Assembly: GCA_945861855.1 (NCBI GenBank)
Contig: CAMAWG010000003.1
Coordinates: 19,025-83,024 of the forward strand
Reading direction: 5' to 3'
Length of the DNA: 64,000 nucleotides
Source: Rhodoplanes serenus
GTDB lineage: Bacteria; Pseudomonadota; Alphaproteobacteria; Rhizobiales; Xanthobacteraceae
Position 1 is the stretch's first letter. The number at the start of each line of letters is the position of its first letter. The position numbers and the translations under genes were made by a program. Positions 18,848 through 27,569 of the stretch are shown here, piece by piece. Below the pieces are notes generated by a model. It had not been told where the DNA came from. It ran no database searches and saw only the letters and a list, made by a program, of their open reading frames with translations.

Positions 18848-19690
18848 CTATCTTTCGAACCACTTCGGCACGCGCTTGAGCGCATCGGCCCGCGCGCCCG
18901 CGTGGGTGCCGCTGTGCACGCGGCCGGTCCCGTCGACCGAGAAGGCGAGACCGGTTCGCACCTGCAGCGGCCGGTTCGGGTGGTCGAAATCGTGGTGGGC
19001 ACCGGGATAGACGTGGATCGCCAGCCGGGCGCTGCGGCCCCGCGCGCCCGCCACCATCTGCTGGCAGACCGCGGCCGAGGCCTGGTCGTCGGCGCGCCCG
19101 ATCAGGACCAGCGTCGGCACCCGCGCACTCCAGGCGGCATTGCCGAGCCTGCGGCATCCCGGATAGAGCGCGACCGCGGAGCGGAAATCCGGGCCGTCCT
19201 TGGCCAGCGGCTGCGGCCGCGCGCGCACCGCCCACAGCGCGGCGATCGCACCGCTCGACCAACCGAGCAGCGACACGCGGTCGGTCGAGATCCAGGATTG
19301 CGTCTGCAGCCAGGCGCGTGCGGCATCGGCATCGGCCACCCGCTCGCGGTCGACGCGGATTGAGCGCGCAGCCGCGCCGCACTGGCTGCCGATCCCGCGC
19401 GAGCCGTTGCTGTCGGGCAGCAGTACGGCGTAGCCGCCGCTGGCGAGACGCTGGCCCCAGTCCCGATAGCGCGCGCCCAACACTCCGGCCGAATTGATCA
19501 AGCCAGTGCAGTTGTGCAGGCCGACCACTGCGGGGAACGGACCCTGCCCGTCCGGGCGAAACAGCACCGCCTTGAGCCGGACGCCATCCTTCTGCGGAAT
19601 CTCGACGGGTTCTGGACTGGCCGCTGCCAACGCAGGGCTGGCCGGGATCAGCACGGCGACGGCGGTCAGGAGAGCGAACAGGGCGCGCAT
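18848..19690 (-). CDS. dienelactone hydrolase family protein (exported)
   Basis: MRALFALLTAVAVLIPASPALAA signal; VVGLHNCTGL, LLGWSSGAIAALWAV, HVYPGAHHDFDHPN. Confidence 0.88.
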   Translation of the reverse strand: MRALFALLTAVAVLIPASPALAAASPEPVEIPQKDGVRLKAVLFRPDGQGPFPAVVGLHNCTGLINSAGVLGARYRDWGQRLASGGYAVLLPDSNGSRGIGSQCGAAARSIRVDRERVADADAARAWLQTQSWISTDRVSLLGWSSGAIAALWAVRARPQPLAKDGPDFRSAVALYPGCRRLGNAAWSARVPTLVLIGRADDQASAAVCQQMVAGARGRSARLAIHVYPGAHHDFDHPNRPLQVRTGLAFSVDGTGRVHSGTHAGARADALKRVPKWFER

Positions 19691-19858
19691 GAAATGGAAA
19701 AACGGCTCTCGATCGATGCATGGCAGATTAACACGAGTTGCCAAGTGGTGGGCAGTCATGCGATGGCGATGGACGGGTTTCATGCGGGCGGCAGAGCGAC
19801 TATCTTATTCGACGAACACCGGGGCCCATTCCGTTATCCGAAGCAACGGAGAATATCT

Positions 19859-20083
19859 TTGCTGAACCGCTACGATCGCCCGTCGCCCATGGCGGGAGAA
19901 GCCGAGGTCAAGTTTCTCGACGGAGATTTCCGGATCGTGCGGCCGGGCGCCTTCGTCCGTTGCGCCGTGACCGGCGTGCCGATCCCGCTCGAAGAGCTGA
20001 AATACTGGAGCGTGGAATTCCAGGAGCCCTACGCCTCGCCCGAGGCGGTGATGCGTCGGTTGCACCCGCAACAGGTCAAGTGA
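19859..20083 (+). CDS. DUF2093 domain-containing protein
   Basis: LLNRYDRPSPMAGEAEVKFLDGDFRIVRPGAFVRCAVTGVPIPLEELKYWSVEFQEPYASPEAVMRR; probable TTG start after GGAG. Confidence 0.85.
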   Translation: MLNRYDRPSPMAGEAEVKFLDGDFRIVRPGAFVRCAVTGVPIPLEELKYWSVEFQEPYASPEAVMRRLHPQQVK

Positions 20084-21092
20084 CGGCGGAAGCCGGGCTC
20101 GAAGCCTTCAGGATCAAGTCCCGGAACGCGTCGTCCTCTACGACCGAAAGCGTGACCGGGAGCGCGCGCGAAATCCCGGCGAGCGCCGCGAGATCATCCT
20201 GTCCCGCAAGCCGCGCCAGGTCCTTTTCGGTGGTCACCAGCAACAGGCCCTCGCGTTCGGCGCGGCTCACCAGATTCAGCGCTTCGCTCCGCCGGAAGCG
20301 GTGATGGTCGGGAAACGAAAGCCGCGCGCGGACGTCCATGCCCGCGTCGCGCAGCGTTGCAAAGAACTTTTCCGGATCGCCGATTCCGGCAAAGGCCAGC
20401 ACCGGATGGCCCCTGAGGCCGGCCAGGGCCTTGGCATCCGGTTCCAGCCGCCCATGAAACACCCGCAGCCCCCGAGCCTGTGCGGCGGCCGACACCGCCT
20501 CGCCCGCCACGCCCGGTCCGATCGTGAGCAGCGCATCGGCGCGGCGAAGCTGCGCGTCGAGCGGCGCGCGGAGCGGCCCCGCCGGAAACACCCTGCCGTT
20601 GCCGATGCCGCGGCGGCCATCCACCACCAGAATCGACAAATCCTTTCGCAGGCTCGGGTTTTGAAACCCGTCGTCCATGACGATGGAATGGGCGCCCAAT
20701 GTGCCGGCGGTGACAGCTCCCGCGAAGCGATCCCGTGCCACCACCGTCGGTACGAACCGGGCCAGCAGCAGCGGCTCGTCACCGACGTCCACCGCACGGT
20801 GGACCGCCAGATCGACACGCACCGATCCGGTCTGCGTGCCGCCATAGCCGCGACTCAGAGCATACGGTTCACGGCCCGCCGCGCCGAGGATCTGCGCCAC
20901 CGCCAGGACGGTCGGCGTCTTTCCAGCGCCGCCAAGTGTCAGGTTGCCGATGCAAACTACAGGTTCTGGCCCGATCTGGCCCGGCCGCGCCATGCGCCAC
21001 GCCGCCACGGCTCCATAAACGGTCGCCAGCGGCGACAGCAGCCCGGCCGCGAGCCCGGCCGGGCGCCACCAGAATGCCGGATCGCGCATCAC
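20076..21092 (-). CDS. lpxK: tetraacyldisaccharide 4'-kinase
   Basis: ICNLTLGGAGKTPTVLAVAQIL-type Walker A (VCIGNLTLGGAGKTPT), MDDGFQNPSL, FAGIGDPEKFFATL. Confidence 0.96.
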   Translation of the reverse strand: MMRDPAFWWRPAGLAAGLLSPLATVYGAVAAWRMARPGQIGPEPVVCIGNLTLGGAGKTPTVLAVAQILGAAGREPYALSRGYGGTQTGSVRVDLAVHRAVDVGDEPLLLARFVPTVVARDRFAGAVTAGTLGAHSIVMDDGFQNPSLRKDLSILVVDGRRGIGNGRVFPAGPLRAPLDAQLRRADALLTIGPGVAGEAVSAAAQARGLRVFHGRLEPDAKALAGLRGHPVLAFAGIGDPEKFFATLRDAGMDVRARLSFPDHHRFRRSEALNLVSRAEREGLLLVTTEKDLARLAGQDDLAALAGISRALPVTLSVVEDDAFRDLILKASSPASAVT

Positions 21093-22408
21093 GCCTTCTG
21101 GCTCCTGTCTTTGGCTCCCTCGCCGCTCAACTGGAACTGGATGAGATAGGGATCGAGCGCCGCCACGGTCCGCTCCAGCGCGCCCGTCAGCGCCTCCATC
21201 GCCTTGAGGCCGGCCTGCGCGACCCGGCCCCTAGCCTCTGTGTCCTTGAGCCAGGCGCCGATCCGCACCGTCAGCTTGCCGGCGTCGGCGACCATCTCGG
21301 CGCCGCCGGCCGCATCCAGCGCGGAATAGACCTCCGTGAAATTCCAGACATGCGGCCCATGAAGAATGGCGGCGCCGAGCTTGGCCGCCTCGATCGGATT
21401 CTGTCCGCCATGCTCGACCAGGGAGCCGCCGACGAACACGATCGGCGCGAGCCGGTAGATCACGCCAAGCTCGCCCAACGTATCGGCGATGTAGATTTCG
21501 GTCGAGCGGTCCGGCAGTTCGCCGCGCGAGCGCTCCGCGAACTTCAGCCCCGCGCCTCGGGCGATCCCGGCGATGCCCGGGCCGCGCTCCGGATGTCTCG
21601 GTACAAGGATCGTCAGCAGGCCGGGAAAGGTGTGCTTGAGTTTGCGATGCACGTCGATCAGCGCGATCTCTTCGCCCGGATGGGTGGAGGTTGCAGCAAT
21701 CACAGGCCGCGTGCCGATGGCGGCCTGCAGCGCCCAGAGCGTCGAGGCATCGGCCGGTGGAGCCGGCACGTCGAGCTTGAGGTTTCCGGTCGTGACATAG
21801 CGCGGCGCACCGAGCCCGGCGTAGCGCGCGGCATCCTCGGCGGATTGCGCGAGGCAGAGATCGAAGCGGCCGAGCAGCGCTCCGATCGTGCGTGGCGCAA
21901 CTCGCCAACGGTTGAACGATCGCTCCGACATCCGGCCGTTGACCAGGATGAGCGGAATATCCCGCGCCGCGCTCGCCATAATGAGATTGGGCCACAGATC
22001 GGATTCGACGAACAGCGCGAGATTGGGCCGCCAGTGGTCGAGAAAGCGCGCGGCGAATTGCGGCAGGTCGAGCGGCGCGAACTGATGGATCACGCCCGGC
22101 GGCAACCGCCGCTCGGCCAGTTCGGCGGCGGTCACGGTTCCCGCCGTCACCAGCACGGTGATGTCGCGCGCGCGGATGCGCTCGATCAACGGCAGGATCG
22201 AGATCATCTCGCCGACGCTGGCGCCGTGCAGCCAGACCAGCGGTCCATCGGGCCGCGCGATCTTGCTCTCGCCGCGACGCTCCGCCACCCGCGGGGCAAG
22301 CTCCTTGCCGTTCTTGAGGCGGTGACTGAGCAACAGATCCGCGACCGGCGCGGCCATCGCCGTGAGCAGACGATAGGCCTGCAAGGTCAGCGGCAACCGG
22401 CTAGCCAC
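21089..22408 (-). CDS. waaA: 3-deoxy-D-manno-octulosonic acid transferase
   Basis: LVWLHGASVGEMISILPLIERI, FVESDLWPNLI, VNGRMSERSF, EHGGQNPIEAAKLGAAILHGPHVWNF; GTG start. Confidence 0.95.
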   Translation of the reverse strand: MASRLPLTLQAYRLLTAMAAPVADLLLSHRLKNGKELAPRVAERRGESKIARPDGPLVWLHGASVGEMISILPLIERIRARDITVLVTAGTVTAAELAERRLPPGVIHQFAPLDLPQFAARFLDHWRPNLALFVESDLWPNLIMASAARDIPLILVNGRMSERSFNRWRVAPRTIGALLGRFDLCLAQSAEDAARYAGLGAPRYVTTGNLKLDVPAPPADASTLWALQAAIGTRPVIAATSTHPGEEIALIDVHRKLKHTFPGLLTILVPRHPERGPGIAGIARGAGLKFAERSRGELPDRSTEIYIADTLGELGVIYRLAPIVFVGGSLVEHGGQNPIEAAKLGAAILHGPHVWNFTEVYSALDAAGGAEMVADAGKLTVRIGAWLKDTEARGRVAQAGLKAMEALTGALERTVAALDPYLIQFQLSGEGAKDRSQKA

Positions 22409-23120
22409 GGGCCGGGTCTCCGGAGGTTGGGGTTCCGTCCACCACTTCGTAGGCCCGGGTGGTCGCGGCGTTGAGCGCCTCCTCGACGGCCTTCCGCGCG
22501 AGTTCGAGCGTCTCGGCGTCGGCGTCGCGCGGCACGTAGATCGGCGCGCCGGCAACGCTGATGCCGCGGCTGAACGGAAGGTTGACCGTGGTGCGATCCC
22601 AGTTGTCGAGCACCAGCCGCCGCCGGGTGGCGATCGCAATCGGCAAGATCGGTCGGCCCGACACCTGCGCGAGCTTGACGATGCCAAGCCCCGCCACGCG
22701 CGAAACCTTGGGCACGTCGGCGGTCATTGCGACGTTGATGCCCTCCTCAAGCGCGCGAACCAGCTCGGTGAAGCCGAACACGCCGCCCTTGCGGGCGAAA
22801 TCGGAACCGTGCGTCCCGGACCCGCGAATGGTTTCGATGCCAAGCCGCTCGGCGGCGACGGCGTTTATCTCGCCGTCCCGGTGGCGCGAGATCAGCACCT
22901 TGGCGCGCAGCTCCTTGGGCTTCACGAACGGCATCATGAAATGCTGGCCGTGCCAGAACGCGAGGATGATCGGCGTGAGCTTCGGGATTCGCTCATACAC
23001 ATCCACCGGATCGTTGCTGAACCTTGTGGTGAGCCAAACCAGGCGCAGATAGTGCGCTGCGGCCACCCCCGTCGCCCTCTGGACCCATTGCGACCTGGTC
23101 AGCTCCCGCAAGGACAGCAT
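22401..23120 (-). CDS. lysophospholipid acyltransferase family protein (DUF374)
   Basis: ILAFWHGQHFMMPF, LISRHRDGEINAVAAERLGIETIRGS, MTADVPKVSR. Confidence 0.92.
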   Translation of the reverse strand: MLSLRELTRSQWVQRATGVAAAHYLRLVWLTTRFSNDPVDVYERIPKLTPIILAFWHGQHFMMPFVKPKELRAKVLISRHRDGEINAVAAERLGIETIRGSGTHGSDFARKGGVFGFTELVRALEEGINVAMTADVPKVSRVAGLGIVKLAQVSGRPILPIAIATRRRLVLDNWDRTTVNLPFSRGISVAGAPIYVPRDADAETLELARKAVEEALNAATTRAYEVVDGTPTSGDPARG

Positions 23121-23135
23121 ACGGCAAATGCCCGA

Positions 23136-23390
23136 TCAGCGCGCCGGGCCCGGCCCGGTCGCATCGGGGTCGAGCAGCCGGTGGAGGTGAACGATGAAAT
23201 AGCGCATCTCTGCGTTATCGACGGTCTGTTGCGCCTTGGCGCGCCAGGCGGCATGGGCGCTCGCGTAGTTCGGATAGACGCCGACGAGCTCGACCTTGTC
23301 GAGATCCTTGAATTCACTGGAATCGAGCTTGCTCAGCTCGCCGCCGATCACAAGATGGAGCAGTTGCTTCTTTGGAGTGGGTGCGGACAT
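23136..23390 (-). CDS. DUF4170 domain-containing protein
   Basis: LLHLVIGGELSKLDSSEFKDLDKVELVGVYPNYASAHAAWRAKAQQTVDNAEMRYFIVHLHRLLDPD. Confidence 0.88.
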   Translation of the reverse strand: MSAPTPKKQLLHLVIGGELSKLDSSEFKDLDKVELVGVYPNYASAHAAWRAKAQQTVDNAEMRYFIVHLHRLLDPDATGPGPAR

Positions 23391-23429
23391 CGCCAGTTCC
23401 TCTGCGTTGAGCACGCCCGGCGCCCAACG

Positions 23430-24218
23430 TTACACCGGCCCGCTGGTTTGCGCACGGATGAGATCGACCAGCGCCGCATGCCGCTCGCGGCCCGCCGCGA
23501 CCAGCACGCTGTGCACCGGATCTGGCCTGTTGTAGATCAGCATCTGGCCGTCGAGCGCGGTCATCAGGCCGCCGGCTTCGTGCACCAAAAGGTCCGCTGC
23601 CGCAAGGTCCCAGTCATGGCCGTTGCCACCGGCCACCGCCGCATCGAGCTCGCTGTGGGCGACCCGCGCCAGCCGCAACGCCAGCGAGTGAATGCGCGGC
23701 ATCGGGACGATGCCGGTGCCCTGGAGCGCGAACCGCTCCAGCATCCGCTTGGGGCCGCCGATGCGGGCGCCTTCGAGGCCGCCGGCGCTGGCGCGGATCG
23801 CCACGCCGTTGCGCGTCGCACCGCGGCCCGCGACCGAAAGGAACAGTTCGTCGGTCACCGGCGCGAACAGCGCCGCGAGCGCCGGCCGTCCTTCCACCAC
23901 GAGCGCCACCGACACCGACCAGTCCTCGCGGCCGGCGATGAAAGCGCGGGTGCCGTCGATCGGATCGACCACCCAGACGCGCCGCGCCTGGAGCCGCGCC
24001 GGATCGTTCTCGCTTTCCTCCGACAGCCAGCCGTCGCCCGCTTGGACGAGGCGCTTCTGCAGCAGATCGTTGGACGCGATGTCGGCTTCGGTGACCGGAG
24101 AATCGCCCTCGCCCTTGGTCCACTGCTTGAGCGGGCCGCGAAAGAAATTCAACGCGATGGCGCCGGCCTCCTTCACCGCAGCGGCCAGGCGCTCGAGATC
24201 GCGCTCAGACTCCGGCAA
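23430..24218 (-). CDS. cysQ: 3'(2'),5'-bisphosphate nucleotidase / inositol monophosphatase family
   Basis: GEGDSPVTEADIASND, VWVVDPIDGTRAFIAG, GNGHDWDLAAADLLVHEAGG. Confidence 0.93.
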   Translation of the reverse strand: MPESERDLERLAAAVKEAGAIALNFFRGPLKQWTKGEGDSPVTEADIASNDLLQKRLVQAGDGWLSEESENDPARLQARRVWVVDPIDGTRAFIAGREDWSVSVALVVEGRPALAALFAPVTDELFLSVAGRGATRNGVAIRASAGGLEGARIGGPKRMLERFALQGTGIVPMPRIHSLALRLARVAHSELDAAVAGGNGHDWDLAAADLLVHEAGGLMTALDGQMLIYNRPDPVHSVLVAAGRERHAALVDLIRAQTSGPV

Positions 24219-25557
24219 TGGTCAGCCCCTCAAGCCGCAAGGTCGGGGCGTTGGTGCCGTAGCGGAACCGCAGATCGTTCGCCGGAGTTACGGTGCGGAA
24301 CATGTCGAGCAGATGGCCCGCGATCGTCACCTCGCTCACCGGATAGGTGCGCTGGCCCTTCTCGATCCAGAATCCGGATGCGCCGCGGCTGTAGTCACCG
24401 GTCACCATGTTGGCGCCCGAGCCGATCAGGTCGGTGATGTAGAAACCCTCTTCGATGTCCTCGATCAGCTCTTCGGGGCGGAGCGTGCCCGGCTCCAGAT
24501 GCAGGTTGGTCGGCCCGGGCGACGGCGTCGAGGACGCGCTGCGGCCGGCGTGGCCGGTGGTGACCAGCCCCAGCTCGCGGGCGGTGGCGCTGTCGAGCAG
24601 CCAGGTCTTGAGCACGCCGTTCTCTATCAGCGCCATGCGCTTGCCCGCCACGCCCTCGGCGTCGAACGGCCGCGAGCGCAAGCCGCGATGGCGCAGCGGA
24701 TCGTCGATGATGTTGATGGCCGAGCCGAAAATCCGCTCGCCGAGCTTGTCCTTGAGGAAGCTCGTCTTGCGCGCGACGGACGCGCCGTTGATCGCGCTGA
24801 CGAGATGGCCGACGATCGAGCCCGCCACCGACCAGTCGAACACCACCGGCACCTTCTTGGTCGAGACCTTGCGCGGGTTGAGCTTGGCCACCGCCTTCTC
24901 GCCGGCGTGGCGGCCGATCTTCTCCGGCGCGTCGAGATCGGACGCATGCAGCGCCGAGCTGTAGTCGTAGTCGGTCTCCATCGCGGTGCCTTCGCCCGCG
25001 ATCGCCTGCATCGATACGCTGTGGCGCGAGCCGAGATAGGCGCCGGAGAAGCCGTGGCTGGTCAGGAGCACCATGCCTCCGATCCCGGCGGAGGCGGACG
25101 CGCCGCCCGATTTGCTCACGCCGCGAACAGCACGCCCAGCGTCTTCTGCGCGCCGTGCAATGGCCTCAAGCGCGGAAACATCGGGCAGCTCGCGGTCGAA
25201 CAAGTCGAGTTCGGGAAAGCGTTTCGCCAGCAGCGCCGGGTCGGCGAGGCCGGCATACTTGTCCTCGGGCGCCACGCGCGCCATCGCCACCGCGCGCTCG
25301 GCCAGCGCGGTGATGCCGTCGCCGCTCATGTCGTTCGTCGAAACAACGGCTTGTTTGCGCCCGATCAGCACGCGAAGGCCCATGTCATCGCCTTCGGAGC
25401 GTTCGGATTCCTCCACCGCGCCGTCGCGCACCTCGACCGACTGCGACACCGAGCGCATCGCCACGGCGTCGGCGGAATCGGCGCCGGCCGCGCGTGCGGC
25501 CTTGATGAGCCGCTCGGCAAGCGCAATCAGGGGGGATTGGTCGAACAGGGAATCCAT
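24205..25557 (-). CDS. pmbA: TldD/PmbA family metallopeptidase
   Basis: SVEVRDGAVEESERSEGDDMGLRVLIGRKQAVVSTND ... GSGANMVTGDYSRGASGFWIEKGQRTYPVSEVTIAG. Confidence 0.95.
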   Translation of the reverse strand: MDSLFDQSPLIALAERLIKAARAAGADSADAVAMRSVSQSVEVRDGAVEESERSEGDDMGLRVLIGRKQAVVSTNDMSGDGITALAERAVAMARVAPEDKYAGLADPALLAKRFPELDLFDRELPDVSALEAIARRAEDAGRAVRGVSKSGGASASAGIGGMVLLTSHGFSGAYLGSRHSVSMQAIAGEGTAMETDYDYSSALHASDLDAPEKIGRHAGEKAVAKLNPRKVSTKKVPVVFDWSVAGSIVGHLVSAINGASVARKTSFLKDKLGERIFGSAINIIDDPLRHRGLRSRPFDAEGVAGKRMALIENGVLKTWLLDSATARELGLVTTGHAGRSASSTPSPGPTNLHLEPGTLRPEELIEDIEEGFYITDLIGSGANMVTGDYSRGASGFWIEKGQRTYPVSEVTIAGHLLDMFRTVTPANDLRFRYGTNAPTLRLEGLTIAGV

Positions 25558-25794
25558 CGGGGCTTTCTGGTTTAGGAGGGGGATCGCGCTCTGACAAGCA
25601 TCAGATAGTGGGCAAACAGCCTGGATTCGAGGGCGTTACGGAAATTTGCACCATCCCCGGCAACGCCCCGTCAATCATGCGCCTCGAACAACGGCCGATT
25701 AACCAGGCCTCTTAAGCCGATTCCGACGGCGTTGCGGCATGCTCGCGGCATGACTGGGCAGATAAGCCCGGCTGGGAAGCTTCGAGGCGTCAAC

Positions 25795-26364
25795 ATGACC
25801 GGAGTCATGTCTCCGGGGTCGGGCCGCGCGTTGCGGCTCGACCCCCATCACCTGCCCGTGCGCTACGCGGCGCGCGATAATGGCGCCGACGGACAGGTTC
25901 GCGACATCGAACTCGACCGCGACCGCGTCGTGCTCAGGCGTGAGGTGCATGGTATTCCGATGCGTATCGGCGTGAACATGGCCGAATTCGCCGGTGTTAC
26001 GATGCGCTCACTGCCGCCCGACGGCGAGGAACCGGCCGCGGTCGCCATCATGCTCGAACACCGCGACACTGGCCTCACCGTGCCGCTGTTCGTCGCCGCC
26101 GAAGGCGACGACGCCATGGCGCAATGGAAATCCTGGAGCCGCGTGCTCGGCGTTCCCCTGCTGGTGGACGACGGCGACGGAAGCTTGCGCGAGCCGTTCC
26201 GCCGGATCGGCCGCCTCGGCGTCAGCACCCCTGCCCCGCGGCGGCGGCGGCGCGCGGCCATCAAATGGCGGCGGCCCTCGATCCTGATGCGGCGCAAGCC
26301 CGGACGTCCGTCCGCCACGCCGACCGTCCACCGCGGCGAGCGCGAGATCATCGCGCGGAGCTAG
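25795..26364 (+). CDS. DUF6101 family protein
   Basis: GRALRLDPHHLPVRYAARDNGADGQVRDIELDRDRVVLRREVHGIPMRIGV ... ; alternative upstream ATG at 25750. Confidence 0.75.
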   Translation: MTGVMSPGSGRALRLDPHHLPVRYAARDNGADGQVRDIELDRDRVVLRREVHGIPMRIGVNMAEFAGVTMRSLPPDGEEPAAVAIMLEHRDTGLTVPLFVAAEGDDAMAQWKSWSRVLGVPLLVDDGDGSLREPFRRIGRLGVSTPAPRRRRRAAIKWRRPSILMRRKPGRPSATPTVHRGEREIIARS

Positions 26365-26434
26365 GCGTGGCTATTCGAACGTTGACCTCCGGCAATTGCG
26401 CGATGCGCATCTGGGGCGCGGTGGCCGCCGGAGG

Positions 26435-27415
26435 CTAGATTCTGAAAATCCGCCTCGCGTTGTCGCCAGCAACTTTGCTTGCCCGATCGCCCGGCAATCC
26501 GCGTACCAGAGCCAGGCAGCCCTTCATGTCGCCGACGTTGTGCGGAAAGTCCGTGCCGTAGAGAACATTGTCCGCACCGGCCACAGCGACGCACATCTCC
26601 AATGCGCGCGGCTCATAGATGACGGTGTCATAGAAAATCCGGCGCAGATAAGCGCTGGGCGGCTCCTTGATGGCGGAGCGGCAGGCGGGGATGGTCTCGT
26701 AGCAGCGGTCGAGCCGCCCGCTGAGATAGGGAAGCGTGCCGCCGCCGTGCGGCGCGATCAGCTTGGCGTTGGGGTAGCGGTCGAGGAAGCCCGACAGAAT
26801 CAGCCGCGCGAAGGCGAGCGTGGTGTCGACCATGAAACCGATCGGCGTCGCCAGGCTGAATTCGTCGAGCCGCATCGCCGCGCCGCCCGGCGGAATGGTC
26901 GGATGGACGAACACCGGCAGACCCAGGCGGTCGATTTCCGACCAGACCGGTTCGAACAGCGGGTCGGTCAGGTCGCGTCCGCGGATGTTCGCAAGCGTCG
27001 CCACCCCGAGCGCGCCGTCGGCGCGGGCGCGTGCGAATTCGGCCAGGGCGTCATCCGGATATTCCCACGGCAGCGACGCGATCCAGCGAATGCGGTCGGG
27101 ATACTGCCGCTGGCTCGCGGCATAAGCGGCATTGCCGATCCGCGCCGCCTTGATGCTGGTTTCGCGCGCGCCCCAGAACACGTTGGGGCCGGTCAGCGAC
27201 AGCACGGCCATGTCGACGCCCGCCTCGTCCATCGCGCGCAAACGCAGGTCGTAGTCGAACATCTCGGGCATCAGCGTCACGAACGGCGCGCCGGCGAGAT
27301 GGATCGCCATCTGTCCCGCCCGCGTCGGCTTCAACTCGTAGTCGCCGCCGTCCTGCTGCAGCAGGTCGAGCCACTCGCGAGGGATCATATGCGTGTGGAT
27401 GTCGATGACGGTCAT
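26435..27415 (-). CDS. amidohydrolase family protein (ACMS decarboxylase-like)
   Basis: MTVIDIHTHMIPREWLDLL ... VFVHPTIPP ... LIAPHGGGTLPYLSGRLDR ... DNVLYGTDFPHNVGD. Confidence 0.92.
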   Translation of the reverse strand: MTVIDIHTHMIPREWLDLLQQDGGDYELKPTRAGQMAIHLAGAPFVTLMPEMFDYDLRLRAMDEAGVDMAVLSLTGPNVFWGARETSIKAARIGNAAYAASQRQYPDRIRWIASLPWEYPDDALAEFARARADGALGVATLANIRGRDLTDPLFEPVWSEIDRLGLPVFVHPTIPPGGAAMRLDEFSLATPIGFMVDTTLAFARLILSGFLDRYPNAKLIAPHGGGTLPYLSGRLDRCYETIPACRSAIKEPPSAYLRRIFYDTVIYEPRALEMCVAVAGADNVLYGTDFPHNVGDMKGCLALVRGLPGDRASKVAGDNARRIFRI

Positions 27416-27569
27416 GTGGTTTGGCGGCAGTATATTACGATGCGTATCCGCAACATGTCTGCTTGTTAAGATAAAGCGGAAATGTTTCGCTCACACTGAG
27501 TTCTACCGGTTTTGACTCAACGCGGACATCGGCCGCCGGGCAATCGCGGCCTGCGTCCGTCCTCAATTC

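Noticed and set aside
20735-22474. 579 aa plus-strand ORF
   Set aside because: Antisense to lpxK/waaA, R/G/H-rich shadow translation without domains
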